Positions 1 to 7,232 are shown, numbered from the stretch's first letter. The stretch: DNA of 10,870 bases from Zoogloeaceae bacterium (GCA_031273145.1 JAISSL010000024.1:1-10870); one strand, 5' to 3'. Made by a program: numbers and translations. Notes: generated from the letters alone by a model not told the origin.

Positions 1-206
1 GCATCAATCAGTTCGCGCTCCGCAATCGCCTTGATGTCGGCAAAATCCATCACCATGCCGCTGTCCGTCTCGCCCGGCTTGGCGTTGACTTCGCCTTCCA
101 GGGTAATTTCCAGCGCATAGCGATGCCCATGCAGGTTGCGGCATTGGCTTTGATGGTCGGGAATCCGGTGTCCTGCGTCGAATTCCAGGCGGCGGGTAAT
201 TCGCAT
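1..206 (-). CDS. queD: 6-carboxy-5,6,7,8-tetrahydropterin synthase QueD, 3' part missing
   Basis: QueD converts 7,8-dihydroneopterin triphosphate to 6-carboxytetrahydropterin, an early step towards the 7-deazaguanine precursor of queuosine in tRNA, in the cytoplasm. The visible 68 residues begin MRITRRLEFDAGHRIPDH. They carry the family signature: zinc-ligand histidines H13, H26 and H28 (in NLHGHRY), the catalytic-type cysteine C22 just before them, and the GMVMDFADIK stretch typical of QueD. E. coli QueD is about 120 aa, so a little over half is present; the rest lies beyond base 1. The start ATG at 206-204 fits the family N-terminus; no good Shine-Dalgarno is seen before it. It is divergent from the radical SAM gene, with 65 bp between the two starts. 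Identification is by motif and is firm. Confidence 0.93.
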   Translation of the reverse strand, partial: MRITRRLEFDAGHRIPDHQSQCRNLHGHRYALEITLEGEVNAKPGETDSGMVMDFADIKAIAERELID

Positions 207-244
207 CACGATAATTGACTTGTGAGCCAGGTGGAAGATGGCGC

Positions 245-250
245 ATTATA
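245..250 (-). promoter_or_regulatory. candidate -10 box for queD
   Basis: On the minus strand these bases read TATAAT, a perfect sigma-70 -10 hexamer, about 40 bases upstream of the queD start. No convincing -35 box lies 16-19 bases further upstream, so this is a weak prediction from one hexamer and its position. Confidence 0.35.
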
Positions 251-271
251 GGGGGCAAACCGGAGTTGATG

Positions 272-1123
272 ATGAATCATGAAACGCTGACCGTAACCGA
301 ACATCGCCGTGACCAGGCAGGACTGACGTATATCTACCCGGTTCTTTCCCGTCGCGCGGGCGGGATTTCCATCGGAATCAATTTAAATCTCAACCGCGCC
401 TGCAACTGGAATTGCGTCTATTGTCAGGTCGAAGGGCTGCACAGAGGCAAGCCAGAGGCCATTCAGACCGAACTTTTACTGGATGAACTGCGCGGATTTT
501 TACACGAAGCGTTGGCGGGAGATTATCTGGCGCGGCATGTGCAGGAGGTGGCCTTCCGGCGGCTGGCGGACATCGCTTTTTCCGGCGACGGCGAACCTAC
601 CTGCGCCGACGAATTCGTTGCCGTCATGGCCGGGGTTGTGGCAGTCATGCGGGAATTTGAGCTGGTTGGGCGTTTGCCCCTGCGCCTGATTACCAATGGC
701 AGTCTGGTGGAACGCAAGCGAACGCGGGCAGGCTTGGTGATTCTGGCATCGACAGGCGGAGAGGTATGGTTCAAGATAGACCGGGGCGACAGGGCAGGGC
801 TGTTTGCGGTCAACCGGACGCGCCTTACGCCGGAGACTGTGTTGCGCCGTCTGCGCGTTTCTGCGGAGTGCGCGCCGACCTGGGTGCAGACCTGCTGGTT
901 TGCCCATGCCGGGAAAGCGCCGGATAGAAGAGCAAAGGAAAATTATCTGGCCTTGCTGCGGCAAGCCGCCGGGTTCATAGAGGGGATTCATCTCTACGGG
1001 CTGGCGCGTCTGCCCCGGCAGGGCGAAGCGTCCGGCCTCACCCGCCTTTCGCCAGAAGCCCTGGAAGCCTGGGGCGCGGAAATCCAAAAAAAAACAGGCA
1101 TCAAGGTGTGTTGTTCACCTTGA
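272..1123 (+). CDS. Radical SAM protein, COG0731 (TYW1-like/wyosine synthase-like) type
   Basis: This is a 283-aa radical SAM enzyme. It would bind a [4Fe-4S] cluster through C44, C48 and C51 (NRACNWNCVYCQ, the CxxxCxxC motif) and cleave S-adenosylmethionine to start a radical reaction. The SIGINLNLN lead-in, the FSGDGEPT segment and LITNGSL match the COG0731 group, which includes tRNA wyosine-type enzymes; the substrate of bacterial members is not known to me. It lacks the short QueE layout (about 210-220 aa with a glycine-rich SLQGEG start), so it is not simply QueE, although queD is next door. Start choice: GGAG at 262-265 is 6 bases before ATG 272; ATG 269 is the alternative. The upstream extension to TTG 215 is unlikely. 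The protein ends KVCCSP, and its last codons lie inside a hairpin serving the opposite strand. Confidence 0.88.
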   Translation: MNHETLTVTEHRRDQAGLTYIYPVLSRRAGGISIGINLNLNRACNWNCVYCQVEGLHRGKPEAIQTELLLDELRGFLHEALAGDYLARHVQEVAFRRLADIAFSGDGEPTCADEFVAVMAGVVAVMREFELVGRLPLRLITNGSLVERKRTRAGLVILASTGGEVWFKIDRGDRAGLFAVNRTRLTPETVLRRLRVSAECAPTWVQTCWFAHAGKAPDRRAKENYLALLRQAAGFIEGIHLYGLARLPRQGEASGLTRLSPEALEAWGAEIQKKTGIKVCCSP

Positions 1124-1127
1124 TGCC
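1086..1127 (-). terminator. Rho-independent terminator of the minus-strand HTH gene
   Basis: A perfect 12-bp inverted repeat (GGCATCAAGGTG at 1097-1108, CACCTTGATGCC at 1116-1127) encloses a 7-base loop. Read on the minus strand it is followed, two bases later, by nine T residues (A-run 1086-1094 on the plus strand). It lies 62 bases past the HTH stop codon. No T-run follows it on the plus strand. It overlaps the final codons and stop of the radical SAM gene. Confidence 0.9.
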
Positions 1128-1189
1128 GCTAGGTTGGCAGCACTGGGAAAACGACCCGGCAAACCGAGCCGTATCCTGTACTGTTCTTG

Positions 1190-1495
1190 TTATTCTGCTA
1201 CCTTTTTCTTTTCCCGGGCTTGCTTCTTCAGGGATTTGAAGAGGTCAGGCTCGTACTTTTTCAGGTACTCGGCGACTTCGACATCTTCGCGCTTCAGCTT
1301 GTAGATGTCGATTTGCTCGACGTGTACCAGACGCAACAGTTCGCGCACGGGCTTGGGCATGTTGCGACCGCTTTCGTAGCGGGAGCCGCCGCTCTGGGTC
1401 ACGTTGATGCGCGACCAGAACTGTTGCTGGTTCAATCCAAGACGATGCCGCACTTCACGCGGATTGACAATTTCAAGTGGTTGTGTGGTGTTCAT
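1190..1495 (-). CDS. Small XRE-type helix-turn-helix DNA-binding protein
   Basis: This is a 101-aa probable cytoplasmic transcription regulator. Residues about 11-57 form an XRE/Cro-like HTH: NPREVRHRLGLNQQQFWSRI (helices 1-2), then VTQSGGSRYESGR, with the recognition helix around T33-Y40 and the SRYESG signature. The remainder is charged and probably helical, ending in a lysine-rich tail (KKQAREKKK). Start choice: ATG 1495-1493 has GGAG 6 bases upstream (minus strand). A TTG-initiated extension of 6 residues to 1513 would place that ribosome site inside the gene, so it is rejected. It is transcribed alone and ends at the strong terminator in the convergent radical SAM gene. An 18-bp palindrome about 50 bases upstream could be its own operator (inference). 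The target genes are unknown. Similar short proteins occur, as I recall, in betaproteobacteria. Confidence 0.87.
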   Translation of the reverse strand: MNTTQPLEIVNPREVRHRLGLNQQQFWSRINVTQSGGSRYESGRNMPKPVRELLRLVHVEQIDIYKLKREDVEVAEYLKKYEPDLFKSLKKQAREKKKVAE

Positions 1496-1543
1496 GGTAT
1501 TCTCCAAAGTCAAGTTGTGAAACAGGGTTGGTTGTGGTGATCT

Positions 1544-1561
1544 ATATAACTAAAGTTATAT
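1544..1561. promoter_or_regulatory. 18-bp palindrome, candidate operator of the HTH gene
   Basis: ATATAACT-AA-AGTTATAT has two perfect 8-bp arms around a 2-bp centre, about 50 bases upstream of the HTH start codon. Its size and symmetry suit binding of a dimeric XRE-type regulator, so autoregulation is plausible. The palindrome is seen directly; the role is inferred. Confidence 0.5.
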
Positions 1562-1642
1562 GCCTGAAGTCTATCACAGCATACGCATTTGTGTTAACCG
1601 AGTTTGTAACTGCGTTTACCCGGCTGGACTCACCAAAACAGA

Positions 1643-1651
1643 ATGATAGCA
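1643..1651 (-). promoter_or_regulatory. candidate extended -10 promoter for the HTH gene
   Basis: On the minus strand this reads TGC-TATCAT, an extended -10 element (5 of 6 in the hexamer). A TTGTCA lies upstream, but with only 14 bases of spacing, which is too short for a classic pair. It would give a leader of about 140 bases. Weak. Confidence 0.25.
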
Positions 1652-1701
1652 TAAAAACGCGATGACAAGTAGCATATATCCTTTTATTATAAATCCATGT
1701 G

Positions 1702-1754
1702 GCAAATGTATATGCTGGAACAATGCCAGATTGCTTATAGCATAGGACATTTGC
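1702..1754. repeat. Interrupted inverted repeat in the hrpA upstream region
   Basis: The left arm GCAAATGT-A-TATGCT (1702-1716) pairs with AGCATA-GG-ACATTTGC (1739-1754): 8 and 6 matched pairs separated by a 1x2 internal loop. The apical segment is 22 bases and contains a further CAAT/ATTG pairing. No T-run follows, so it is not a terminator. Its right arm covers a possible -35 box of hrpA, which suggests a protein-binding site or a leader RNA hairpin (inference). Confidence 0.5.
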
Positions 1755-1773
1755 GCCGATTTTTCCAGATAAT
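1744..1773 (+). promoter_or_regulatory. candidate sigma-70 promoter for hrpA
   Basis: AGGACA (1744-1749, 4 of 6) and GATAAT (1768-1773, 5 of 6) are 18 bases apart, about 105 bases before the hrpA start. The -35 sits in the right arm of the inverted repeat. A rival pair is TTGTAA with TAAAAT further downstream, 19 bases apart. Prediction only. Confidence 0.3.
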
Positions 1774-1877
1774 ACCAAAGGAATTAATTGTAATAAATTG
1801 TTTCAGGCGGAGTAAAATCCTGCCCAAGTCTCCAAAATCCCTGCCGCGATGCCTTATTTTTCCTCTTTTTCCTTGCC

Positions 1878-4800
1878 ATGAACGACGCGGACAGCCTACA
1901 GGATTGCCTGTGCGCGGATCGTCGTCGCCTTGCCGCCTTACGCCGTCTGGCGCGCGCCACAACGGGCGAAAAACATACACGCGCAACAGAAGCGTTTGCC
2001 GAGTTGCGGGCGGCTTCCCGTGCTGCCTTGTCCGAGCGTCGGAGCCGCCTGCCCAATCCAGCGTTTCCGCAGACCCTGCCGGTCAATGAACAACGCGGAA
2101 AGATAGCCGATCTCGTCGCCTGTAATCAAGTTGTCATTATATGCGGAGAAACGGGTTCTGGGAAGACCACGCAATTACCCAAAATCTGCCTTGCGCTTGG
2201 ACGCGGCGCGGCGGGCTGGATTGGGCATACTCAGCCCAGGCGGCTGGCGGCGCGTTCGGTGGCCGCCCGGCTCGCGCAGGAACTGGAAACCTCGGTAGGC
2301 GCGGGCGTGGGGGTAAAAATCCGCTTTCATGACCGCGCCGCCCCTGATTCCTGGGTCAAGCTGATGACGGACGGCATTCTGCTGGCTGAAACCCAATCCG
2401 ATCCTCTGCTTTCCCACTACGATACGCTCATCATTGACGAAGCGCATGAGCGCAGCCTGAACATTGATTTCATTCTGGGCTATCTGAAGGAAATCCTGCC
2501 GCGCCGCCCGGATTTGAAGCTCATCATCACTTCCGCCACCATTGATGCAGAACGCTTCTCGCGCCATTTTGCCGATGCGCCCATACTGGAAGTCTCCGGG
2601 CGGCTGTATCCAGTGGAAATCCGCTATCGCCCGGTTGAGGCGAGGGAAGGCGAACGGGATTTTTACCAGGCCATTGCCGAGGCGTGTGATGAGCTTGCCT
2701 GCCTTGGCCCCGGCGACATTCTGGTGTTTCTTCCCGGCGAGCGGGAAATACGCGAGGCGGCAGAAGCGTTGCGAAAATACCACTTTGCCGTTCCTGCCCG
2801 CCAGCACCCGGAAATTCTGCCGCTTTTTTCCCGTCTGTCCGCAGCCGAACAGGATCGCATTTTCAAGCCTGCCCATGCGCCGCGCATCGTGCTGGCGACC
2901 AACGTGGCGGAAACCTCACTGACGGTGCCCGGCATCCGCTATGTGGTGGATACGGGGCTGGCGCGGGTCAAGCGGTATTCGTACCGCCACCGGATTGAGC
3001 AGTTGCAGGTGGAAAAAATCAGTCAGGCGGCGGCGAAGCAACGTTCGGGACGATGCGGACGGGTAGCTGCCGGGGTTTGCATCCGGCTTTACGACGAAGC
3101 GGATTTCAATGCCAGAGCGCCCTTTACCGACCCGGAAATTCTGCGCTCGTCGCTGGCGGGCGTTATTCTTCGCATGAAATCGCTGAAACTGACCGAAGTC
3201 GAGCGGTTTCCTTTTCTGGAAGCGCCGCCGGACAAGGCGATACGGGATGGCTATGCCCTGCTTTCCGAATTGAGCGCGTTGGATGATGAAAAGCGACTGA
3301 CCGAGACCGGGCGCACTTTGGCGCGTCTGCCGCTTGACCCGAAAATTGCCCGGATGCTTGTCGCGGCGAAGGAACGCGCCTGTCTGAAAGAAGTGTTGGT
3401 GATTGCCGCCGCGCTCGCAACCCAGGACCCGCGCGAGCGTCCGCAGGAAAAGCAGCAGGCGGCAGATGAAGCGCATCGGCGGCTGATGTTCGCCGACCCG
3501 GAGACAAAATCCGAATTCATGGGCTGGCTGAATCTCATGAAGTGGTACGCCGGGGAGATTGAGCACAAAAAATCCAACCGGAAGTTGAGCGAGCATTGCC
3601 ACGCGGCTTTTCTTTCCCAGGCGCGGATGCGCGAATGGTGGGAAGTCCACCGGCAATTGCACGCGTTCGTCACGGAAATGGGCTGGCGGGAAAATGAACT
3701 GCCCGGAACCTATGAGGCGATTCACAAAGCCTTGCTTGCCGGGTTGCTGGGCAATTTCGGCAGCAAATCGGATGAGACCGGGCAGTTTTTGGGCGCGCGC
3801 GGCATTCGCTTTCTAATTCATCCTGCTTCGCCCTTGCAGAAGAAGGCGGGGCGCTGGATTCTGGCGGCGGAGATTACCGAGACGACCCGCCTTTACGCCC
3901 GTTGCGTCGCCAAGATTGAGCCGGAATGGCTGGAAGAGGTGGGGGCGCACTTAATCAAGCGCAACTATTTCGACCCGCATTGGGAGAAGCGGACGATGCA
4001 GGTTGCCGCCTGGGAACAGACGCTTCTGTACGGCGTTGTGATTGTCCCGAAGCGACGGGTGCATTACGGCCCGATGGCGCCGGAGGAAGGGCGCATCATT
4101 TTCATCCGGCAGGCTCTGGCGGGCGGGGAAGTGGATGCTTCTAGCGGGAGCCGCTGGCCTTTTTTCCGGCACAATCAAAAGCTGATTGAAGAAATCGAGC
4201 GACTTGAGCACAAGCAGCGCCGGCAGGATTTGCTGGTGGATGACGCGGCGATTTTTGCGTTTTACGACCGTATCATTCCGGCGGGCATTCACAATGGCGT
4301 AACCTTCGATACCTGGCGGGCGGATGCGGAACGGGAAAATCCGCGCTTACTCTACCTTTCCCGCGACGATTTGATGCAGCGCGATGCGGCGGATGTCACG
4401 GTTGGAAAATTCCCGCAAAGGTTGAAACTGGGCGGCGTGGAATATCCGCTCTCCTACCATTTCGAGCCGGGCAGTCCCAAGGATGGCGTGACTCTTTCCG
4501 TCCCGCTGCCGCAATTGAATCAGCTTTCCGCGCGACATCTGGAATGGCTGGTGCCGGGGCTGTTGCAGGAAAAAGTCCTTCAGTTACTGAAAAGCCTGCC
4601 GCAGAAAATCCGCGCCAAACTCGTTCCTATGCCGGCCTTTGCGGCGCAATTTCTCAATTGGCTTGAAAAGACCGAAGAAAAACGGCGCGCGGAAGGGCTT
4701 TTGCCCTTATTGATTGAGTACATCCTGAGCGCGAAAAACCTGAATGCGCGGGGCTGGAGCGTCACGCCCGACCTGTTTCGTCTGGATACCCTGTCGCCGC

Positions 4801-5786
4801 ATCTGGGCATGAACATCCGGGTGGTGGATGAGCATGGGCGGCAACTGGACATGAGCCGCGATTTGAGCCAGTTGAAGCGGGATTGGGGCACTCAGGCGCG
4901 GCAGGAATTTTCCAGCCTAAATGAATCTCCGGCGGACGCGCAAAAATGGACGGACTGGAGTTTTGGCGCGTTGCCTGAAATCATGGAACTGCAAAGTGGC
5001 GGGCAAATGGTAATGGGCTATCCGGCGCTGGTGGATGAAGGCGATGGGGTGCGCTTGCGGACGTTTGATGAAGAGGAGGAAGCCCGCCGCATCCACGCAA
5101 AAGGTCTGATTCGGCTTTTCATGCTCTGTTTTAGGGAACAGGTGAAATATCTGGAAAAAAGCCTGCCGGGCTTGACCCAAATGGCCATGCAGTACATGCC
5201 GTTGGGCGATGCGGCTGAATTGAAGCAGCAGATTCTGGCGCTTGCCTTTAGCCGCGCCTGCCTTGCGGAACCCTGGCCGCATGACGCGGAAAGTTTTGCG
5301 GCGCGGGCGGAAGAGGCGCGTCCAAGGCTCAACCTGCTGGCGCAGGAGATTGCCCGCCTGATAGGTTTAATCCTCACTGAATGGCAGGCGCTTGGCAAAA
5401 AGCTGGCGACCTGCAAGGGGAAGGAAACGGTAGCGGACATTGCGGCGCAGATAGAACGTCTTTTGCCTGAACGGTTTATTGCCGAGACGCCGTTTGAGCG
5501 GTTGCAGCACTTTCCCCGCTATCTGAAGGCGGCGCAGGTTCGCATTGAAAAGCAGAAGAACGATCCTGCCCGCGACCTTCGCCTGCTGGCGGAATATCAA
5601 CCGCTCTGGAGCCGATATGCCCGCCATGTTGCCCAGATTGGTCGGCATGGCGGCATTGACCCGCGTCTGGCGCAGATTCGCTGGTTGCTGGAAGAACTGC
5701 GCGTCTCGCTTTTCGCGCAGGAACTTAAAACGCCCGCGCCTGTCTCGGTCAAACGGCTGCAAAAAATGCTGGCGGAAATCGGTTAG
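1878..5786 (+). CDS. hrpA: ATP-dependent RNA helicase HrpA (DEAH box)
   Basis: HrpA is a cytoplasmic DEAH-box RNA helicase that unwinds RNA with ATP. In E. coli it is known to rescue stalled or collided ribosomes. All core motifs are visible: motif I GETGSGKT (90-97), TQPRRLAAR (Ia), TDGILLAE (Ib), DEAH (187-190), SAT (219-221), FLPGERE (motif IV region), TNVAETSLTVPG (motif V) and QRSGRCGR (388-395). An HA2-type region follows (about 455-550), then an OB-fold region, and a long C-terminal part matching the HrpA-specific DUF3418 region to the end. At 1302 aa it equals the family length (about 1300), so it is intact. The ATG at 1878 gives the expected N-terminal extension before LPVNEQRGKI, but it has no Shine-Dalgarno: a pyrimidine-rich tract precedes it. 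It appears monocistronic or the first gene of the run into the paralogue array. Confidence 0.98.
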   Translation: MNDADSLQDCLCADRRRLAALRRLARATTGEKHTRATEAFAELRAASRAALSERRSRLPNPAFPQTLPVNEQRGKIADLVACNQVVIICGETGSGKTTQLPKICLALGRGAAGWIGHTQPRRLAARSVAARLAQELETSVGAGVGVKIRFHDRAAPDSWVKLMTDGILLAETQSDPLLSHYDTLIIDEAHERSLNIDFILGYLKEILPRRPDLKLIITSATIDAERFSRHFADAPILEVSGRLYPVEIRYRPVEAREGERDFYQAIAEACDELACLGPGDILVFLPGEREIREAAEALRKYHFAVPARQHPEILPLFSRLSAAEQDRIFKPAHAPRIVLATNVAETSLTVPGIRYVVDTGLARVKRYSYRHRIEQLQVEKISQAAAKQRSGRCGRVAAGVCIRLYDEADFNARAPFTDPEILRSSLAGVILRMKSLKLTEVERFPFLEAPPDKAIRDGYALLSELSALDDEKRLTETGRTLARLPLDPKIARMLVAAKERACLKEVLVIAAALATQDPRERPQEKQQAADEAHRRLMFADPETKSEFMGWLNLMKWYAGEIEHKKSNRKLSEHCHAAFLSQARMREWWEVHRQLHAFVTEMGWRENELPGTYEAIHKALLAGLLGNFGSKSDETGQFLGARGIRFLIHPASPLQKKAGRWILAAEITETTRLYARCVAKIEPEWLEEVGAHLIKRNYFDPHWEKRTMQVAAWEQTLLYGVVIVPKRRVHYGPMAPEEGRIIFIRQALAGGEVDASSGSRWPFFRHNQKLIEEIERLEHKQRRQDLLVDDAAIFAFYDRIIPAGIHNGVTFDTWRADAERENPRLLYLSRDDLMQRDAADVTVGKFPQRLKLGGVEYPLSYHFEPGSPKDGVTLSVPLPQLNQLSARHLEWLVPGLLQEKVLQLLKSLPQKIRAKLVPMPAFAAQFLNWLEKTEEKRRAEGLLPLLIEYILSAKNLNARGWSVTPDLFRLDTLSPHLGMNIRVVDEHGRQLDMSRDLSQLKRDWGTQARQEFSSLNESPADAQKWTDWSFGALPEIMELQSGGQMVMGYPALVDEGDGVRLRTFDEEEEARRIHAKGLIRLFMLCFREQVKYLEKSLPGLTQMAMQYMPLGDAAELKQQILALAFSRACLAEPWPHDAESFAARAEEARPRLNLLAQEIARLIGLILTEWQALGKKLATCKGKETVADIAAQIERLLPERFIAETPFERLQHFPRYLKAAQVRIEKQKNDPARDLRLLAEYQPLWSRYARHVAQIGRHGGIDPRLAQIRWLLEELRVSLFAQELKTPAPVSVKRLQKMLAEIG

Positions 5787-5799
5787 AATCCGCTAATCC

Positions 5800-5869
5800 A
5801 TGATGGCAGGAGACTGGTTCTGGCATCCTGCGCTACCGCCTCTCACAAGGCAACCGGCCTCGCCATCAT
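5800..5869 (+). other. Potential branched RNA structure between hrpA and the paralogue array
   Basis: ATGATGGC (5800-5807) pairs with GCCATCAT (5862-5869), extended by AGG/CCT with one bulged C. Inside, CTGGTT (5814-5819) pairs with AACCGG (5852-5857, one G-U), and an inner hairpin GCCT-6 bases-AGGC occupies 5838-5851. There is no T-run, so it is not a classic terminator. It matches no riboswitch class I know. Pairing is seen by eye; whether it folds or regulates is unknown. It sits 21 bases before the first paralogue. Confidence 0.35.
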
Positions 5870-5890
5870 CAATCCGTGGAAAACGTAACC

Positions 5891-7162
5891 ATGCCCTCAA
5901 ATCCAATCCCCACCACCCGCCGCCGCTTTTTGGCATCCTTTTTGTCTCTGGCGGCGGCTCCGGCAGAGGGCTTTTCGCTGTTCGGCAAGAAAAGGGCGCG
6001 TGATCTTGGCAAGGTTTATGAGTATCTCAAGGATGCCGATTTACGCCTCATGGAGGCTGGCAGACAACGCATTACGATCAAGAACGCTTACTTCTCTGAT
6101 GAAAAATTCAGCGACCAGTGGTGGTACTTTGATTTTGTTGACTGTGAGTTTACAGGTCAATATATAATCAGTCTTGGCTGGTTGGGGAATTGTACGTTTA
6201 CCAATTGTAATTTCAATGGGATTTTTGGATTTGGAAGTGGGGTAGACACAAAATTTCTGCGTTGCTCTGTTAAAGGGGAAAGTATTTTGTCATTTGGCAA
6301 AGCTACCCTTGATTCAACAGTTTTTGAGCAATGCTCATTCGTAAACACACTGAGAGACCATAATCATGTAGGGGCTATCATGTGTCATGGTGAGATTTTG
6401 TTTATTGATTGCAAGGCTGAAGGTTTTGCATTGAAAGGAAGCAAAAAACTAACATTGCATCATTGTACTACCATATCAGCGGAATTGAATTCAGCTACTC
6501 CCGGCATTTTTAGCGACGTAAGTCAGATGCCTTACTCTGATTTTTTGCTTGAAAATTGCGATTTTACGCGCGGAGTAGACGCAACAGACCTCGAACTCAA
6601 CAATTTCACCATGAGGAATTGCAAGGTTGGAGTGTTTGAAACCGTAGGGAGTACCTCACTTGGCGATGTGCTGATTGAAAACATCAAGGTGGGGCATGTC
6701 AAGATTTCCGCAAGCGATTTTCAAGGGAAACTTACAGTGAAAAATTGTTCATTTTTTACACCATATAAAGGGCATAGTTTTCGGTGTGGCGGCTGTGTTC
6801 CTACGCATACGCTTTTGGAAAACCTTACCTGTTCAACCAACCCGGTAGACGTTGTTAGTACATATGGCCCACGCACAGAATGGAAAGACCCGCCGCCAAA
6901 TAAATCTTTTATCATCCGAAATTGCGACATTCCGCACCTGCATGTAGACTGGGCGCAGACAGAGCATTTGCGGATTGAGAATTGCACATTCGACACCCTG
7001 CTTATTCGCAATGGACGCATCGGCAAGCTGGAAATTATTGACTGTTCATTGAAAAAACTGGACGTTTCCAATACCCAGGTGAAGGAACAAAACATCCGCA
7101 TCCCGAAAGGCTGCGACACCCTCGCCACGGGCAGCAACCTAAAATGGTTGCCTGCTGAATAA
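5891..7162 (+). CDS. Tat-exported cysteine-ladder beta-helix protein, paralogue 1
   Basis: 423 aa, no family name known to me. The N-terminus carries a Tat signal: TTRRRFLASFLSLAAAPA, with arginines R10-R12, a short hydrophobic stretch and an AxA-like cleavage site near A25. The rest is an array of roughly 20-residue units with Asn/Asp-Cys-x-hydrophobic steps (C85, C101, C106, C125, C148, C174, C192, C223, C244, C286, C345, C365, C385). Eighteen cysteines are present, and three near the end are exactly 20 residues apart. This predicts a right-handed parallel beta-helix with a stacked cysteine ladder, exported folded to the periplasm or surface (inference). C345, H349, H351, D353 and H359 form a conserved cluster. 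ATG 5891 is chosen by alignment to the other copies; its ribosome site is weak (GGA, 10 bases away), unlike theirs. A GTG at 5876 would add five residues. This copy is three codons shorter than copies 2 and 3. Confidence 0.9.
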   Translation: MPSNPIPTTRRRFLASFLSLAAAPAEGFSLFGKKRARDLGKVYEYLKDADLRLMEAGRQRITIKNAYFSDEKFSDQWWYFDFVDCEFTGQYIISLGWLGNCTFTNCNFNGIFGFGSGVDTKFLRCSVKGESILSFGKATLDSTVFEQCSFVNTLRDHNHVGAIMCHGEILFIDCKAEGFALKGSKKLTLHHCTTISAELNSATPGIFSDVSQMPYSDFLLENCDFTRGVDATDLELNNFTMRNCKVGVFETVGSTSLGDVLIENIKVGHVKISASDFQGKLTVKNCSFFTPYKGHSFRCGGCVPTHTLLENLTCSTNPVDVVSTYGPRTEWKDPPPNKSFIIRNCDIPHLHVDWAQTEHLRIENCTFDTLLIRNGRIGKLEIIDCSLKKLDVSNTQVKEQNIRIPKGCDTLATGSNLKWLPAE

Positions 7163-7232
7163 TCCCTTGCCGAGGAATAAACATGCCTTTTAATAACCCA
7201 ACCCCCACCACCCGCCGCCGCTTTCTGGCATC
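7140..7232. repeat. 93-bp perfect direct repeat, first occurrence (junction of copies 1 and 2)
   Basis: This stretch covers the last codons of copy 1, the 20-bp linker and the first 50 bases of copy 2. It is identical, base for base, to 8441-8533, 1301 bp downstream; single mismatches bound it on both sides. High similarity continues well beyond both ends. Confidence 0.97.
7172..7176 (+). promoter_or_regulatory. Shine-Dalgarno of paralogue 2 in the 20-bp linker
   Basis: GAGGA lies 7 bases (from GAGG) before ATG 7183 inside the linker TCCCTTGCCGAGGAATAAAC. The linker between copies 2 and 3 is identical. It fixes the starts of copies 2 and 3. Confidence 0.85.

Larger units (their letters stand above)
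1496..1877. other. Intergenic spacer between HTH gene and hrpA, AT-rich, regulatory
   Basis: These 382 bases hold no convincing gene. They are clearly richer in A/T than the flanking genes and contain the ribosome site of the HTH gene, an 18-bp palindrome, a longer interrupted inverted repeat and weak promoter matches in both directions. Short open frames here lack ribosome sites and recognisable protein sequence. The spacer must carry the promoters of both divergent genes. Confidence 0.7.

Noticed and set aside
4..258. 84-codon minus-strand open frame across the queD start
   Set aside because: It is in another frame from queD; the queD frame carries clear zinc-site motifs while this one gives low-complexity, unrecognisable protein.
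215..271. N-terminal extension of the radical SAM protein from TTG 215
   Set aside because: The family-like sequence begins later, and GGAG at 262-265 is well placed for ATG 272; the extension would translate the queD promoter region.
272..1123. Calling the radical SAM gene queE
   Set aside because: Length (283 aa), the absence of the QueE-type N-terminal SLQGEG motif and the COG0731-like segments argue against it, despite the queD neighbour.
1542..1778. Possible 78-aa protein on the minus strand in the intergenic spacer
   Set aside because: No ribosome site, no recognisable sequence, and it overlaps the repeats and likely promoters.
5818..5829. 12-base match TTCTGGCATCCT between the leader and the signal-peptide codons of copy 2 (7222-7233)
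   Set aside because: Too short to distinguish from chance and not extended on either side; no evidence of a truncated extra copy.
5800..6003. 67-codon open frame overlapping the start of paralogue 1
   Set aside because: Overlaps the Tat signal codons in a different frame and has no ribosome site or homologue-like sequence.
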